Shown piece by piece: positions 28,288-36,580 of a stretch of 64,000 bases of DNA (position 1 is the first letter of the stretch; the number at the start of each line of letters is the position of its first letter). Position numbers and translations under genes: made by a program. This DNA comes from Cytophagales bacterium (GTDB lineage: Bacteria > Bacteroidota > Bacteroidia > Cytophagales > Spirosomataceae). Below the pieces are notes generated by a model. It was given only the letters and a program-made list of their open reading frames with translations. It was not told the origin of the DNA and did not search any database. The stretch spans positions 62,001 through 126,000 of the forward strand of contig JAAFJE010000013.1 of NCBI GenBank assembly GCA_013298025.1. The letters are read 5' to 3'.

Positions 28288-30870
28288 TTATTTTTTCTTA
28301 AATCGTATAATGGTCAACGAATGTGCAGGTAACTGATAAACAGCCTTTTCCGTTTGTTCTATCGTACTTTCCACAGGTTTTGCTTGTGTATCTTGCAGGT
28401 TGCCTGTAAGGACAATTTTACTTGCTTTGGTAGTGTAAGTCGCCATCGTTGGGATTTGTACATTGGCTTCGACCGCCACAGGCAGTACATTGACCAATTT
28501 TAGGATTAAATCTTGGGTACGAGGGTCTTCTACAACCGAAACCGAAAAGCGTTTTTGAACAGACTCGTCGGCATCGGTGAGTTTTACTTGACTTTTGATA
28601 TACGTACTTCCAGCATGAACACCGTAGAGTTTTTGCACCTCATAATCAACGGTAGTTTTGACTTCGGTATTATTAAAAAATATCAAATCGGGCTTCCATT
28701 GGGTATGACCTTCTTTGGCAAGCAAAGGAGCATAAGAAGACATGGCTACCACATCGCCGTTGCGTTCGAGGCTATTCAAATGCAAGGCTTCTATCAAAGC
28801 AGTATGCACATTGTTGGCTCTTCCTGCAATATGAGCAGCGTATTCGCCCAAATACACTTTCGATTTTGTGCGGTCGTATTTGTCGTAATAATCTTGGTTG
28901 TGCATAAACCAGCCCGGCGATTGGTAATAATGTTCGTCCACCATCGGTACGCCCAAACGGTTGGCCAATGCCCATCCTTCTACATAGTCCGTTCCTTCCG
29001 ACCAAGGGCCAACCGTGCCAATTACCGTAATGTGTGGGTATTTGGCTTTGATGGCTTTATAAATCATGGTAAAACGTTCTTCAAAAATATCGGTAATCAA
29101 ATCTTCGTTACCAATGCCAATGTATTTCAGATTATAAGGTTTGATATGTCCGCCAGCAGCCCGAATTTTCCCCCATTTGGTCGATAAATCGCCGTTAGCC
29201 CATTCTATCAAATCTAAAATATCTTGAATATAACTATCCATTTGAGCCAAAGGCACACCTCCTTGCTGACCAGCCCCGCCTACGCTCGAATTTTGGCAAC
29301 AAACGCCAGCCGCCAGTACAGGCAGTGGCTCTGCTCCAATATCTTCACAAAACTGAAAGTATTCACCATAGCCAAGTCCCATGCTTTGGTGATAGCCCCA
29401 CAAGTTGAATTGAGGCTTGCGTGCTTCTAATTTCTCGATGGTATTCTTCCAACGATAGATATTGTCAAGACCATTGCCGTGGGCTACACATCCTCCCGGA
29501 AAGCGGACAAAACGAGGATGCAAGTCGGCTAACGCTTGGGCTAAATCGGCACGTAAACCATTGCTACGACCCTTGAATGTATTTTTAGGAAAAAGAGAAA
29601 TCATATCAAAAGCCCAAGTGCCAGCACTAGCTGGCAAAAGGCTCAATTGAGCGTTGGCTACGCTTTCTTTAACAGCTAATACTATCGCATATTTCTTCCA
29701 AGTTTTGCCCGTTACAAGCACGGTGCCAGTAGCATACGTCTTTCCTTGCGCATCGCTCAGTTGCACGGCAATTTTTCCTTGACTTTGGGCAATATTTTTG
29801 GCAAAAAACGAAAAAGAATAACTTTCTCCTGCTTTCAAAGCAATGCCCTCGTAGCCTTCTGCTACCAAGCCATCGCCTTGTTGGGTGGTTTGGACTACGG
29901 CAAAGTGGGCATTGTTGCGATGAATCGGTTGGAGAGAATCGATACGCAATTGAGCCTTACCTGCTACGTGCCAAGCTTTGGTGCTTGTCCACGCTTTGTC
30001 TTCGCCTCTTTTATCTGTCAGGTTATACTCAAAATCACGGTTTTGGATTAATTCCGCATAAAGTCCGCCATCGGCAGCGTAGTTTAAGTCTTCAAAAAAA
30101 ATGCCCATCAACATCGGACTAATGGCTTTTTTCGCCGTCAAATCAAGGCTAATGTTGGCTTTAAGTGGCTTCAAATGGGCCAGTTTGAGGGTATCGGTAT
30201 AAAGATTTTCTCGGTACAGGGCTTGGCGTTTTTCTTCATTTGCCAAATGACCTAAAATGTTACGTACAACCACCGCCGAAACCTTGCTCACTACACCTGT
30301 TTCGGTTCGCTCTCCTAGCTTTAGTTCTATTCGCTTGTTCAAACGCAAAGACACAGGTGCTTGTATTGCTTTAGAAAAATGCGTAAAATCGGTCGTAGTA
30401 GCCACCAAAACCTTTTGTTCGTTTCCCGATTCACTCAGCCAAGAAACAACATATTCTTGCCTCTGAGCATTGTATCGAAACTCAGGCGATAGACAATTTT
30501 GACTTCCTGCAAAAACAGGATAACTCTGGCGACCCCAGTAAAGTAAATCTTTGGAACTCGCATGAGCCAATGCGTTGTCGTTTTCGTTCAACGACCATAC
30601 ACAATGCCAAAGCCCATCGTTGCCCAACCATAAATAGGGCGAAACCATGCGTTTTTGTGCCCCCCAAGTACCGTAATCGGAATGCACAAAACCATAATCA
30701 TTCCCGATTTTATTCCAATGTACTTTATCGGTACTCCAAGCCAATTCTAAGCCATTTTTACCTGCATTTTTCGTTGAAGCGTATGCAAAAATATAAACAG
30801 AATCTTGTTGAATCGTTTGAGCCGATAGGTGCAAACTTATCAAAGAAAAAAAGAATAAGAGCTTTTTCAT
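28288..30870 (-). CDS. GH51-type alpha-L-arabinofuranosidase with N-terminal propeller-like domain
   Basis: The 860-residue secreted protein has a signal peptide (about 1-18). Residues about 20-240 resemble part of a GH43-like beta-propeller (LAWSTDKVHWNKI, WGAQKRMVSPYLWLG). Residues about 245-860 are GH51 with the binding-domain segment SPMLMGIFFEDLNYAADGGLYAE, acid/base E589 in GIGNEDL and nucleophile E676 in YLGEYAAH, so the catalytic pair is present. It should release L-arabinofuranose from arabinan or arabinogalactan side chains. It is 36 bases downstream of the GH127 gene and ends before a terminator, forming a two-gene operon. Confidence 0.88.
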   Translation of the reverse strand: MKKLLFFFSLISLHLSAQTIQQDSVYIFAYASTKNAGKNGLELAWSTDKVHWNKIGNDYGFVHSDYGTWGAQKRMVSPYLWLGNDGLWHCVWSLNENDNALAHASSKDLLYWGRQSYPVFAGSQNCLSPEFRYNAQRQEYVVSWLSESGNEQKVLVATTTDFTHFSKAIQAPVSLRLNKRIELKLGERTETGVVSKVSAVVVRNILGHLANEEKRQALYRENLYTDTLKLAHLKPLKANISLDLTAKKAISPMLMGIFFEDLNYAADGGLYAELIQNRDFEYNLTDKRGEDKAWTSTKAWHVAGKAQLRIDSLQPIHRNNAHFAVVQTTQQGDGLVAEGYEGIALKAGESYSFSFFAKNIAQSQGKIAVQLSDAQGKTYATGTVLVTGKTWKKYAIVLAVKESVANAQLSLLPASAGTWAFDMISLFPKNTFKGRSNGLRADLAQALADLHPRFVRFPGGCVAHGNGLDNIYRWKNTIEKLEARKPQFNLWGYHQSMGLGYGEYFQFCEDIGAEPLPVLAAGVCCQNSSVGGAGQQGGVPLAQMDSYIQDILDLIEWANGDLSTKWGKIRAAGGHIKPYNLKYIGIGNEDLITDIFEERFTMIYKAIKAKYPHITVIGTVGPWSEGTDYVEGWALANRLGVPMVDEHYYQSPGWFMHNQDYYDKYDRTKSKVYLGEYAAHIAGRANNVHTALIEALHLNSLERNGDVVAMSSYAPLLAKEGHTQWKPDLIFFNNTEVKTTVDYEVQKLYGVHAGSTYIKSQVKLTDADESVQKRFSVSVVEDPRTQDLILKLVNVLPVAVEANVQIPTMATYTTKASKIVLTGNLQDTQAKPVESTIEQTEKAVYQLPAHSLTIIRFKKK

Positions 30871-30906
30871 CGTTTTAAATATATCCGCATTGTTTAGTTG
30901 AATAGT

Positions 30907-33261
30907 TTATTTTAACAATCTGATTGAAAATAACTTAGGTGTTTTTTTGTTTTCTTTCGCTACTATTTTTACTTGTAAATTTGTTTCTTTTTGTAGGTTT
31001 TCTGGAAGCGTGTAATTCACTTCTAGCTGATTTTTTTCTAAACTTTTTTGAACTGATACCATGTTCAACTTGGTGTCATTTAACCAAATTTCTAGGGCTG
31101 GTTCGTTTTTACCTTCTACATACAATCGAAGTTGAGAAGCCACCCCCGAATGATGAAGTTGATAACTTATCCAAGCGGTAGTTTTTCGCCAAAATACCCC
31201 AAAATCGTTTCCTGCTTCCGACTGGCTTCCTTGAAAATGGTGGTCGGCTTCGGGTTGTTGTTCGCCCAAAGCGATATAATCGAGTGTTTGTTGAGCCAAT
31301 GCCAGCTTCGCTGCTTCTTTTGCCTTAATTGCCTCTATTTGCGTAGCCAGTTGGTTGGCGTTCATTACGGGAAAATACAACATATAACGTGCTTCATGTA
31401 ATTGGTAGAACGGAAGTAAAGTAACAGACTGGTATTTAGCAGGATAAAGTGCATTGACTAAAGTAAACTGTAGCGGTTTTCTGGCAATTGGTTTGATTTT
31501 TTGTAAATAATCATTGTTACTACTGACCAAAATCGGAGCTTCGTCTAAAGGATATAATTTTCCTGACGCTTCATGTCCCATGCGACTAGCATCGGCAAAA
31601 AGTCCTTTCAAATCGGTGGTGTCGGTTTGGGCGGCTAAGACAATCGGACCATGCAAGAACGAAACCCAAGAAGAGCCATCGGGCAATGCCTCAGCGGTAG
31701 TTTCCATAGGCAACTGCACCGTAATTTTATCGCCCGAATGCCAAGTACGGGTAAGAGCCACATACGAAGCTGTATTGACGGTTGTATTGACGGCTTTGCC
31801 ATTGATTTTGATACGCATGGCTTGTTCTTTTATCCATTTTGGATGCCGAATATAAATGGTAAATCGCTCGGATTTTTTAAGTTTTAAGTCAATCGTCGAT
31901 GCTTCTGAATAGGGAAAGTTGGTTTGTTGATTGAGGGTTAAACCTTTGGCTTGCCACGTGAGCGTAGAGCCAATAAATAGGTTTACGTAAATATCTTTTT
32001 CATTATGGGCATAAATCAGTTCGCCGTACTTTCCGTGGTTTTCTATGCCCGAACCTACACAGCACCAAAAGCCCTGTTGCGGTTGCGAATACACCCGATA
32101 ATGCCGTGGACGAATGGGCGTAAAATACACAAAACCGCCCTTGGTCGGATGTTGTGACGAAAGAATATGGTTGTATAAAGTACGTTCGTAAAAATCAATG
32201 TAACGTGCCTGTGGGTCTGATAAAAACAAGGACTTGCTCAGTTTGAGCATATTGTAAGAATTACAAGTTTCGGGGCCTTGGTTCGATTCTAGCATAGGAC
32301 TAAAATCGTTGGTTGGGTTGAAATGCTCTCGGAAACTATTGCCTCCAAACGAAACAGAACGTTTTTGGGTGACATTTTCCCAAAAAAAACGAGCCGCTTT
32401 CGACCAATCTTGTTGGTTGGTCAATTGAGCAATTTTCTGGAAACCAATCACTTTCGGAATTTGTGTATTGGCGTGCAAGCCCGTTAGGTTATCTTTTTCC
32501 TGCATCAAAGGTTCAAGAATAGCTTTATGCGATATTTTTTGAGCAAATGCCAAATACTTCGGATTTTGGGTAATTTCATATACCGTTGCAAAAGATTCGT
32601 TGATACCACCATGCTCGGTTTGAAGAATCTTTTGGATTTGGGTATCATCTAACTTTTGAAAAGTTGTCATCATCCAATCGGATAATTTCACCAAAATGGG
32701 CAAGGCTTGTTGGTTTCCAGCCACGGTATAGGCATCGAGCAACCCTGCAAAAAGTTTATGAATATTGTAAATAGGTACCCAAGTATTGTTCAGACCAAAG
32801 CCACTGCCATCAATATCACCTTTGGCGATACGCCCCCAAAATACCTTTCCTTGCGGAATACCACCCACATAACCATCGCCATTTTTTTCTTGACACAACG
32901 CCAATTCGGCAAGCATATAATCGAGGCGTTGCTTCAATTCAGGATTTTGCGTAGAAGCGTACATCAATGCCAAGGCCGACAAATAATGCCCTCCAATATG
33001 CCCATCAAGCCCAGAGTTTTCCCAATTGCCATAGCGTTCGGCTTTCAAGGGCAAACCTGCATCTATGCGGTAAGGCGCAAGTAACTTATCAGGATTCAAA
33101 GCCAATATGTATTGCATATCGACTTGTTGGGCATTGTGAAAATCGTTTTGGTGCAAACGAACCGCCTGTAGCGGGAAACTTTCAAGCACAGGTTTTTGGG
33201 CAATACTCGTAAAAGAGCCTAGCAACAGCCCAATGCCCAACAGTTTTTTTGTTAAAGACAT
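30907..33261 (-). CDS. GH127 beta-L-arabinofuranosidase-type enzyme
   Basis: I place the start at the ATG at 33261 (MSLTKKLLGIGLLLGSF), giving 784 residues with a signal peptide ending SIAQ. The (alpha/alpha)6 barrel carries the GH127 zinc-thiolate site: E331 and C333 in GPETCNSY, and C400-C401 in FWCCVGSG, one of the pair being the nucleophilic cysteine in characterised members. A beta-sandwich region follows at about 430-780. It is the first gene of an arabinose-releasing operon with GH51, driven by a canonical promoter at 33295-33325. Confidence 0.9.
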   Translation of the reverse strand: MSLTKKLLGIGLLLGSFTSIAQKPVLESFPLQAVRLHQNDFHNAQQVDMQYILALNPDKLLAPYRIDAGLPLKAERYGNWENSGLDGHIGGHYLSALALMYASTQNPELKQRLDYMLAELALCQEKNGDGYVGGIPQGKVFWGRIAKGDIDGSGFGLNNTWVPIYNIHKLFAGLLDAYTVAGNQQALPILVKLSDWMMTTFQKLDDTQIQKILQTEHGGINESFATVYEITQNPKYLAFAQKISHKAILEPLMQEKDNLTGLHANTQIPKVIGFQKIAQLTNQQDWSKAARFFWENVTQKRSVSFGGNSFREHFNPTNDFSPMLESNQGPETCNSYNMLKLSKSLFLSDPQARYIDFYERTLYNHILSSQHPTKGGFVYFTPIRPRHYRVYSQPQQGFWCCVGSGIENHGKYGELIYAHNEKDIYVNLFIGSTLTWQAKGLTLNQQTNFPYSEASTIDLKLKKSERFTIYIRHPKWIKEQAMRIKINGKAVNTTVNTASYVALTRTWHSGDKITVQLPMETTAEALPDGSSWVSFLHGPIVLAAQTDTTDLKGLFADASRMGHEASGKLYPLDEAPILVSSNNDYLQKIKPIARKPLQFTLVNALYPAKYQSVTLLPFYQLHEARYMLYFPVMNANQLATQIEAIKAKEAAKLALAQQTLDYIALGEQQPEADHHFQGSQSEAGNDFGVFWRKTTAWISYQLHHSGVASQLRLYVEGKNEPALEIWLNDTKLNMVSVQKSLEKNQLEVNYTLPENLQKETNLQVKIVAKENKKTPKLFSIRLLK

Positions 33262-33278
33262 AGTTATGAAAGGTTTTA

Positions 33279-33297
33279 TTGTGTCTGATTGACACAA
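33279..33297. promoter_or_regulatory. Inverted repeat TTGTGTC-N5-GACACAA at the GH127 promoter
   Basis: Perfect 7-bp arms (33279-33285 and 33291-33297) overlap the 3' end of the -7 box, a position typical of a repressor operator. No dedicated regulator gene is adjacent. Confidence 0.5.
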
Positions 33298-33325
33298 ATG
33301 TATAAAATAAAAACAATTTCACAAA
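33295..33325 (-). promoter_or_regulatory. Canonical Bacteroidota promoter of the GH127-GH51 operon
   Basis: On the minus strand TTTG (33325-33322) is followed after exactly 19 bases by TACATTTG (33302-33295), matching the -33/-7 consensus TTTG-N19-21-TAnnTTTG. The start codon is 33 bases further. Confidence 0.75.
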
Positions 33326-33494
33326 CCGACCTGTAGGGCATCTGAACAAGCGTACTTGAAAATTAGACATTTATACTAATCACATTCTTTTTTGTACTAA
33401 TAAAAGATGCTTATACAAAGCACACAGAGGCAATTTTGCTGTATAGCCAAATGAATAGTATTATCTTTGCCTAAAAAAATAATACGCAAAAACA

Positions 33495-34343
33495 ATGAAA
33501 AAACTTTTGGCAGGATTAATATTTGCCGCTTTGTGGGGTTCGGGGGCGATGGCAACGAAATTGGGGATAAAGGTAGTCCAGCCATTTTTATTAATTAACG
33601 CTCGATTCTTGCTTGCGGCTTTGTTGATGTTAGGCATCACGTTAGGCTTCAAAAAAGAGCGACTACCCAAAGCAGGAGAATGGAAAGCCCTGCTGATTTG
33701 TGGCATCCTGAGCATGGGGATTTATCCGACCGCCTTTGTCTTTGCTATGAAAAACGTCACGGCTGGCATTGGCACGTTGGGCAGTGCCGCTTGTCCCTTG
33801 TTAATCAGTGTACTGAATGCCCTTTGGCTGCGACAAAAAATTAGCTGGCAAGTGTGGCTTGCTTTATTGTTGGGGCTTTTGGGCGTTGCAACGGCTATTT
33901 ATCCGCTTTTACTACAAGCCCAAGCCACGCTTGGCGGTGTCATGCTTTTGGCTTTGAGTATGCTTTGCTACGCCATTGGCACGGTTTATTACCAACGTGT
34001 AGATTGGCAATTGACACGCATGAGCATCAATGGTTGGCAAGTATTGGTCGGTGGGGTTTGTCTGTTGCCTTTTACGCTTGTAGGTTATCAGGCACAAGCC
34101 AATACTTATGAGCTTACGTTTTATTTGTCGGTATTTTGGTTGGTCGTGCCTATTTCTATTGTAGCCGTACAAATTTGGTTATATTTACTCAAAGCCGAAC
34201 CCACAAAAGCCTCGCTTTGGCTTTTTCTCTGTCCAATTTTTGGCTTTTTGTATTCCAACCTTATGACCCACGAGCCTATTACGCTTTACACCGTTATCGG
34301 AACGAGCTTGGTATTGATTGGTTTGTATATTGGGAAAAGGTAA
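33495..34343 (+). CDS. EamA/DMT-family transporter
   Basis: The 282-residue protein has about ten hydrophobic helices arranged as two EamA repeats (about 1-135 and 140-282). Typical motifs are LIFAALWGSGAMATKLG at the start and EPITLYTVIGTSLVLIGLYIG at the end. Members export or import small metabolites such as amino acids or nucleobases; the substrate here is unknown. It is divergent from the GH127 operon and converges with the small gene at 34381-34884. Confidence 0.85.
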   Translation: MKKLLAGLIFAALWGSGAMATKLGIKVVQPFLLINARFLLAALLMLGITLGFKKERLPKAGEWKALLICGILSMGIYPTAFVFAMKNVTAGIGTLGSAACPLLISVLNALWLRQKISWQVWLALLLGLLGVATAIYPLLLQAQATLGGVMLLALSMLCYAIGTVYYQRVDWQLTRMSINGWQVLVGGVCLLPFTLVGYQAQANTYELTFYLSVFWLVVPISIVAVQIWLYLLKAEPTKASLWLFLCPIFGFLYSNLMTHEPITLYTVIGTSLVLIGLYIGKR

Positions 34344-34380
34344 ATCAAATAAAACAAAAATGCACAGGATTAGACATTGG

Positions 34381-34884
34381 TCATTCCCCCTGATGAATCC
34401 AAGTATATTTTTTACCATTCCAATAAATCAGTCCGCCAGCCAAAAAGCCTCCATCTTCGTAGTCCGCTACCAGCACGCAAGGGTGCTTTAATCGAACGGT
34501 TTTTCCTCCGATTATATCGCCTGTTGTTTCATTAAATATCGTTTCTTGGGCTGTTGGATTGGTGTATAATTGCCATTTGTCCATCCAAGAAAAATCGTCA
34601 CCACCAGCCCCAAATGTATTTCCTGCTCCAAGCACAACATAGGCATTGGTCTTGCCATGAACAATCATGATGCCTTTTTTCTGTGTCTTTTTTTCTCTGA
34701 TTAAAATGGCAACATCGGCCTGTTTATCGCCATTGAAATCTGCCTCTATATAGCTTGGTTTTACAAATGGGGCTGAAGTATATTTTTGCTTGAACCAAAC
34801 TTGGCTTGTGATTTCTTGTGCCGATTTGGGTAAAGTGGGCTCTGTTTTATAGAGCATAAAACAAAGCATGAATGTATATAGCAT
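34381..34884 (-). CDS. Small secreted protein with an FG-GAP/EF-like calcium motif, function unknown
   Basis: The first ATG of the frame is at 34884, giving 167 residues that begin with a short hydrophobic stretch; a TTG at 34965 would give 194. The segment EADFNGDKQADVAILI has the DxNxDxxxD pattern of calcium-binding integrin-like (FG-GAP) repeats. The C-terminus is YWNGKKYTWIHQGE. It is divergent from the hipBST-like operon and shares its 170-base intergenic region. No function can be assigned. Confidence 0.6.
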   Translation of the reverse strand: MLYTFMLCFMLYKTEPTLPKSAQEITSQVWFKQKYTSAPFVKPSYIEADFNGDKQADVAILIREKKTQKKGIMIVHGKTNAYVVLGAGNTFGAGGDDFSWMDKWQLYTNPTAQETIFNETTGDIIGGKTVRLKHPCVLVADYEDGGFLAGGLIYWNGKKYTWIHQGE

Positions 34885-34980
34885 AACTAAATAAGAAGAA
34901 GAAATCGTGATAAAAGGACTCTTTATAAGTGTGGTCAATTTAGCTAAAAGTTGTATTTTAACCAAATTTACAACATATAC

Positions 34981-35002
34981 AAAGTGCTTTTCAATGCACT
35001 TT
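34981..35002. promoter_or_regulatory. AAAGTGC-N8-GCACTTT palindrome; candidate HipB-type operator
   Basis: Perfect 7-bp arms (34981-34987 and 34996-35002) are separated by exactly 8 bases, the spacing of the known E. coli HipB operator TATCC-N8-GGATA. It lies 53 bases before the hipB-like ATG. The hipB start region (35056-35062) contains a further GCACTTT. Confidence 0.6.
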
Positions 35003-35054
35003 TATTGTATTTTTAAATAATTATATTTATTTTTACTAAAAAAAGAGCCATAAA

Positions 35055-35261
35055 ATGCACTTTGAAGCACTCATTAAAACTATCAAAAATCGCAGAGAAG
35101 CGATGCAAGTAACGCAAGAAACCTTGGCGGAGCTTTCGGGCGTTGGTTTACGTACCTTAAAACAATTTGAAAGTGGCAAGGGAAATCCAACGTTACAGAC
35201 CTTATGCAAAATTGCCGATGCCTTGGGTTTAGAGATTGTTTTGCAAGTGAAAACATTGTAA
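35055..35261 (+). CDS. hipB: HipB-like antitoxin/DNA-binding protein of a HipBST module
   Basis: The 68-residue protein is almost entirely a Xre-type helix-turn-helix (about 8-62, VTQETLAELSGVGLRTLKQFESGKGNPTLQTLCKIADALGLEIVL), as in HipB. It is the first gene of a three-gene operon; the hipS-like start is 4 bases after its stop. In characterised HipBST systems HipB binds the promoter and the complex autoregulates; the palindrome 53 bases upstream fits that. The short C-terminus (VKTL) lacks the longer tail of E. coli HipB. Confidence 0.88.
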   Translation: MHFEALIKTIKNRREAMQVTQETLAELSGVGLRTLKQFESGKGNPTLQTLCKIADALGLEIVLQVKTL

Positions 35262-35265
35262 ATGA

Positions 35266-35589
35266 ATGAGACAAGCACAGATTTTGTATAAAGATGAATT
35301 GGCGGGTATTTTAACGCAACAAGACGATGGCAGTTTTGCTTTTCGCTATGCCGACGAATGGATGCAAAACCCCAATCGTCCGAGTATTAGCCTTACGTTG
35401 CCTAAAACGCAACAAGTACATACCGCCGATTTTTTGTTTCCTTTTTTTTACAATATGCTGCCCGAAGGTTCTAACAAACTCAATGTTTGTCGGCACCATC
35501 GACTGGATACCGACGATTATTTTGGCATACTCATGACTACAGCCCAATTCGATACGATTGGAGCGGTAAGAGTTTTGAAAATTGGATGA
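35266..35589 (+). CDS. hipS: HipS-like small antitoxin (HipA N-subdomain 1 as a separate protein)
   Basis: The 107-residue protein matches only the N-subdomain 1 of HipA kinases: LYKDELAGILTQQDDGSFAFRYADEWMQNP, PSISLTLP and FFYNMLPEG. In ordinary HipA this part is fused to the kinase; here it is an independent gene between the HTH gene and the kinase gene, the arrangement defining HipBST systems, in which HipS is the antitoxin. Spacing is 4 bases to hipB and 4 bases to the hipT ATG. The frame ends cleanly at a TGA, and the next gene has its own ATG in another frame, so it is a true split rather than obvious sequencing damage, though a frameshift is worth excluding. Confidence 0.85.
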   Translation: MRQAQILYKDELAGILTQQDDGSFAFRYADEWMQNPNRPSISLTLPKTQQVHTADFLFPFFYNMLPEGSNKLNVCRHHRLDTDDYFGILMTTAQFDTIGAVRVLKIG

Positions 35590-35593
35590 AATC

Positions 35594-36577
35594 ATGAAAA
35601 CACCCCTCATACAAGTTTGTCCGGGTACGTTGGCTACTGGTTTTCAGACTTATAGCAAGGCTTGCCTCAATCGGATGTTCCAAGGCAAGAAGGTATCACA
35701 TTTGTTACCTTACGATGCACCAACGTTGGCAAACGATTGGGAAAATGCTTTTGAAGAAAACAGAAGGCGAATTTCTATTTCGGGCGTACAAGAAAAATTT
35801 TCGGTTGTTTTAGAAAAAAACAAACTACGATTGGCCCAAGTAGGCGAAAGAGGTACATATATTCTAAAACCCATTCCAAGCGTAGGCAAACGAGCCGACC
35901 AAATGCCTGCTAACGAACACCTCACCATGCAAATAGCTAGGCAAGTATATGGCATAGAAACGGCAGAAAATGCCCTTGTTTTTTTTCAAAATGGCGAAGC
36001 TGCCTATCTTACCAAACGCTTTGATGTAAAAGACGATGGCAGCAAATTGGCACAAGACGATTTTGCTTCGTTGGCTGGTCGCACACCGCAAACGCATGGC
36101 GAACATTACAAGTACCAAGGCAATTATTTGGCGATGTTTTTACTGATACAAAAGTATTTTCCTGCCTACAAAATAGAAGCTCCCAAACTTTTGAAAATAC
36201 TGTTATTCAACTATTTATTCTCTAATGGCGATGCCCATTTCAAGAATTTTTCACTCTTAGAAACCCCCCAAGGCGACTACCGCTTGAGTCCGGCCTATGA
36301 TTTGCTCAACAGTAGGATTCATGTAGAAGACAAAGATTTTGCTTTGGAAGAAGGGCTATTACCCAAGGCTATGGCACAGGGAAAAATAGCCCTACAATTT
36401 GGTATATTGGCGAAAGAGGCAGGCATCAACGAGCGTTTTTTTAATAAGATGTTAGAGCAAATGCTACAACCTACCCCAAAAATAACGCAATTGATAGAAG
36501 CTTCTTTCTTGCAAGAAAACACCAAACGACAATATTGGCAAGCTTACCAAGCTCGTTTGAAGCAATTGATGAAATAA
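35594..36577 (+). CDS. hipT: HipT-like Ser/Thr kinase toxin
   Basis: Starting at the ATG at 35594 (MKTPLIQVCPGT) the protein has 327 residues and corresponds to the HipA kinase core without N-subdomain 1. The Gly-rich loop is S61-I-S63-GVQEK; in E. coli HipT the equivalent SIS serines are the autophosphorylation sites. The catalytic motif is NGDAHFKN with D213, and the metal-binding Asp is D236 in LSPAYDLLNS, so the kinase looks active. Known HipT phosphorylates tryptophanyl-tRNA synthetase; the target here is not known. The next gene converges from the right. Confidence 0.88.
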   Translation: MKTPLIQVCPGTLATGFQTYSKACLNRMFQGKKVSHLLPYDAPTLANDWENAFEENRRRISISGVQEKFSVVLEKNKLRLAQVGERGTYILKPIPSVGKRADQMPANEHLTMQIARQVYGIETAENALVFFQNGEAAYLTKRFDVKDDGSKLAQDDFASLAGRTPQTHGEHYKYQGNYLAMFLLIQKYFPAYKIEAPKLLKILLFNYLFSNGDAHFKNFSLLETPQGDYRLSPAYDLLNSRIHVEDKDFALEEGLLPKAMAQGKIALQFGILAKEAGINERFFNKMLEQMLQPTPKITQLIEASFLQENTKRQYWQAYQARLKQLMK

Positions 36578-36580
36578 GCA

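Noticed and set aside
35266-36577. HipA split by a sequencing error
   Set aside because: The N-part ends with a stop, the kinase has its own ATG in another frame 4 bases later, and the sizes match HipS and HipT; an error cannot be fully excluded but is less likely.
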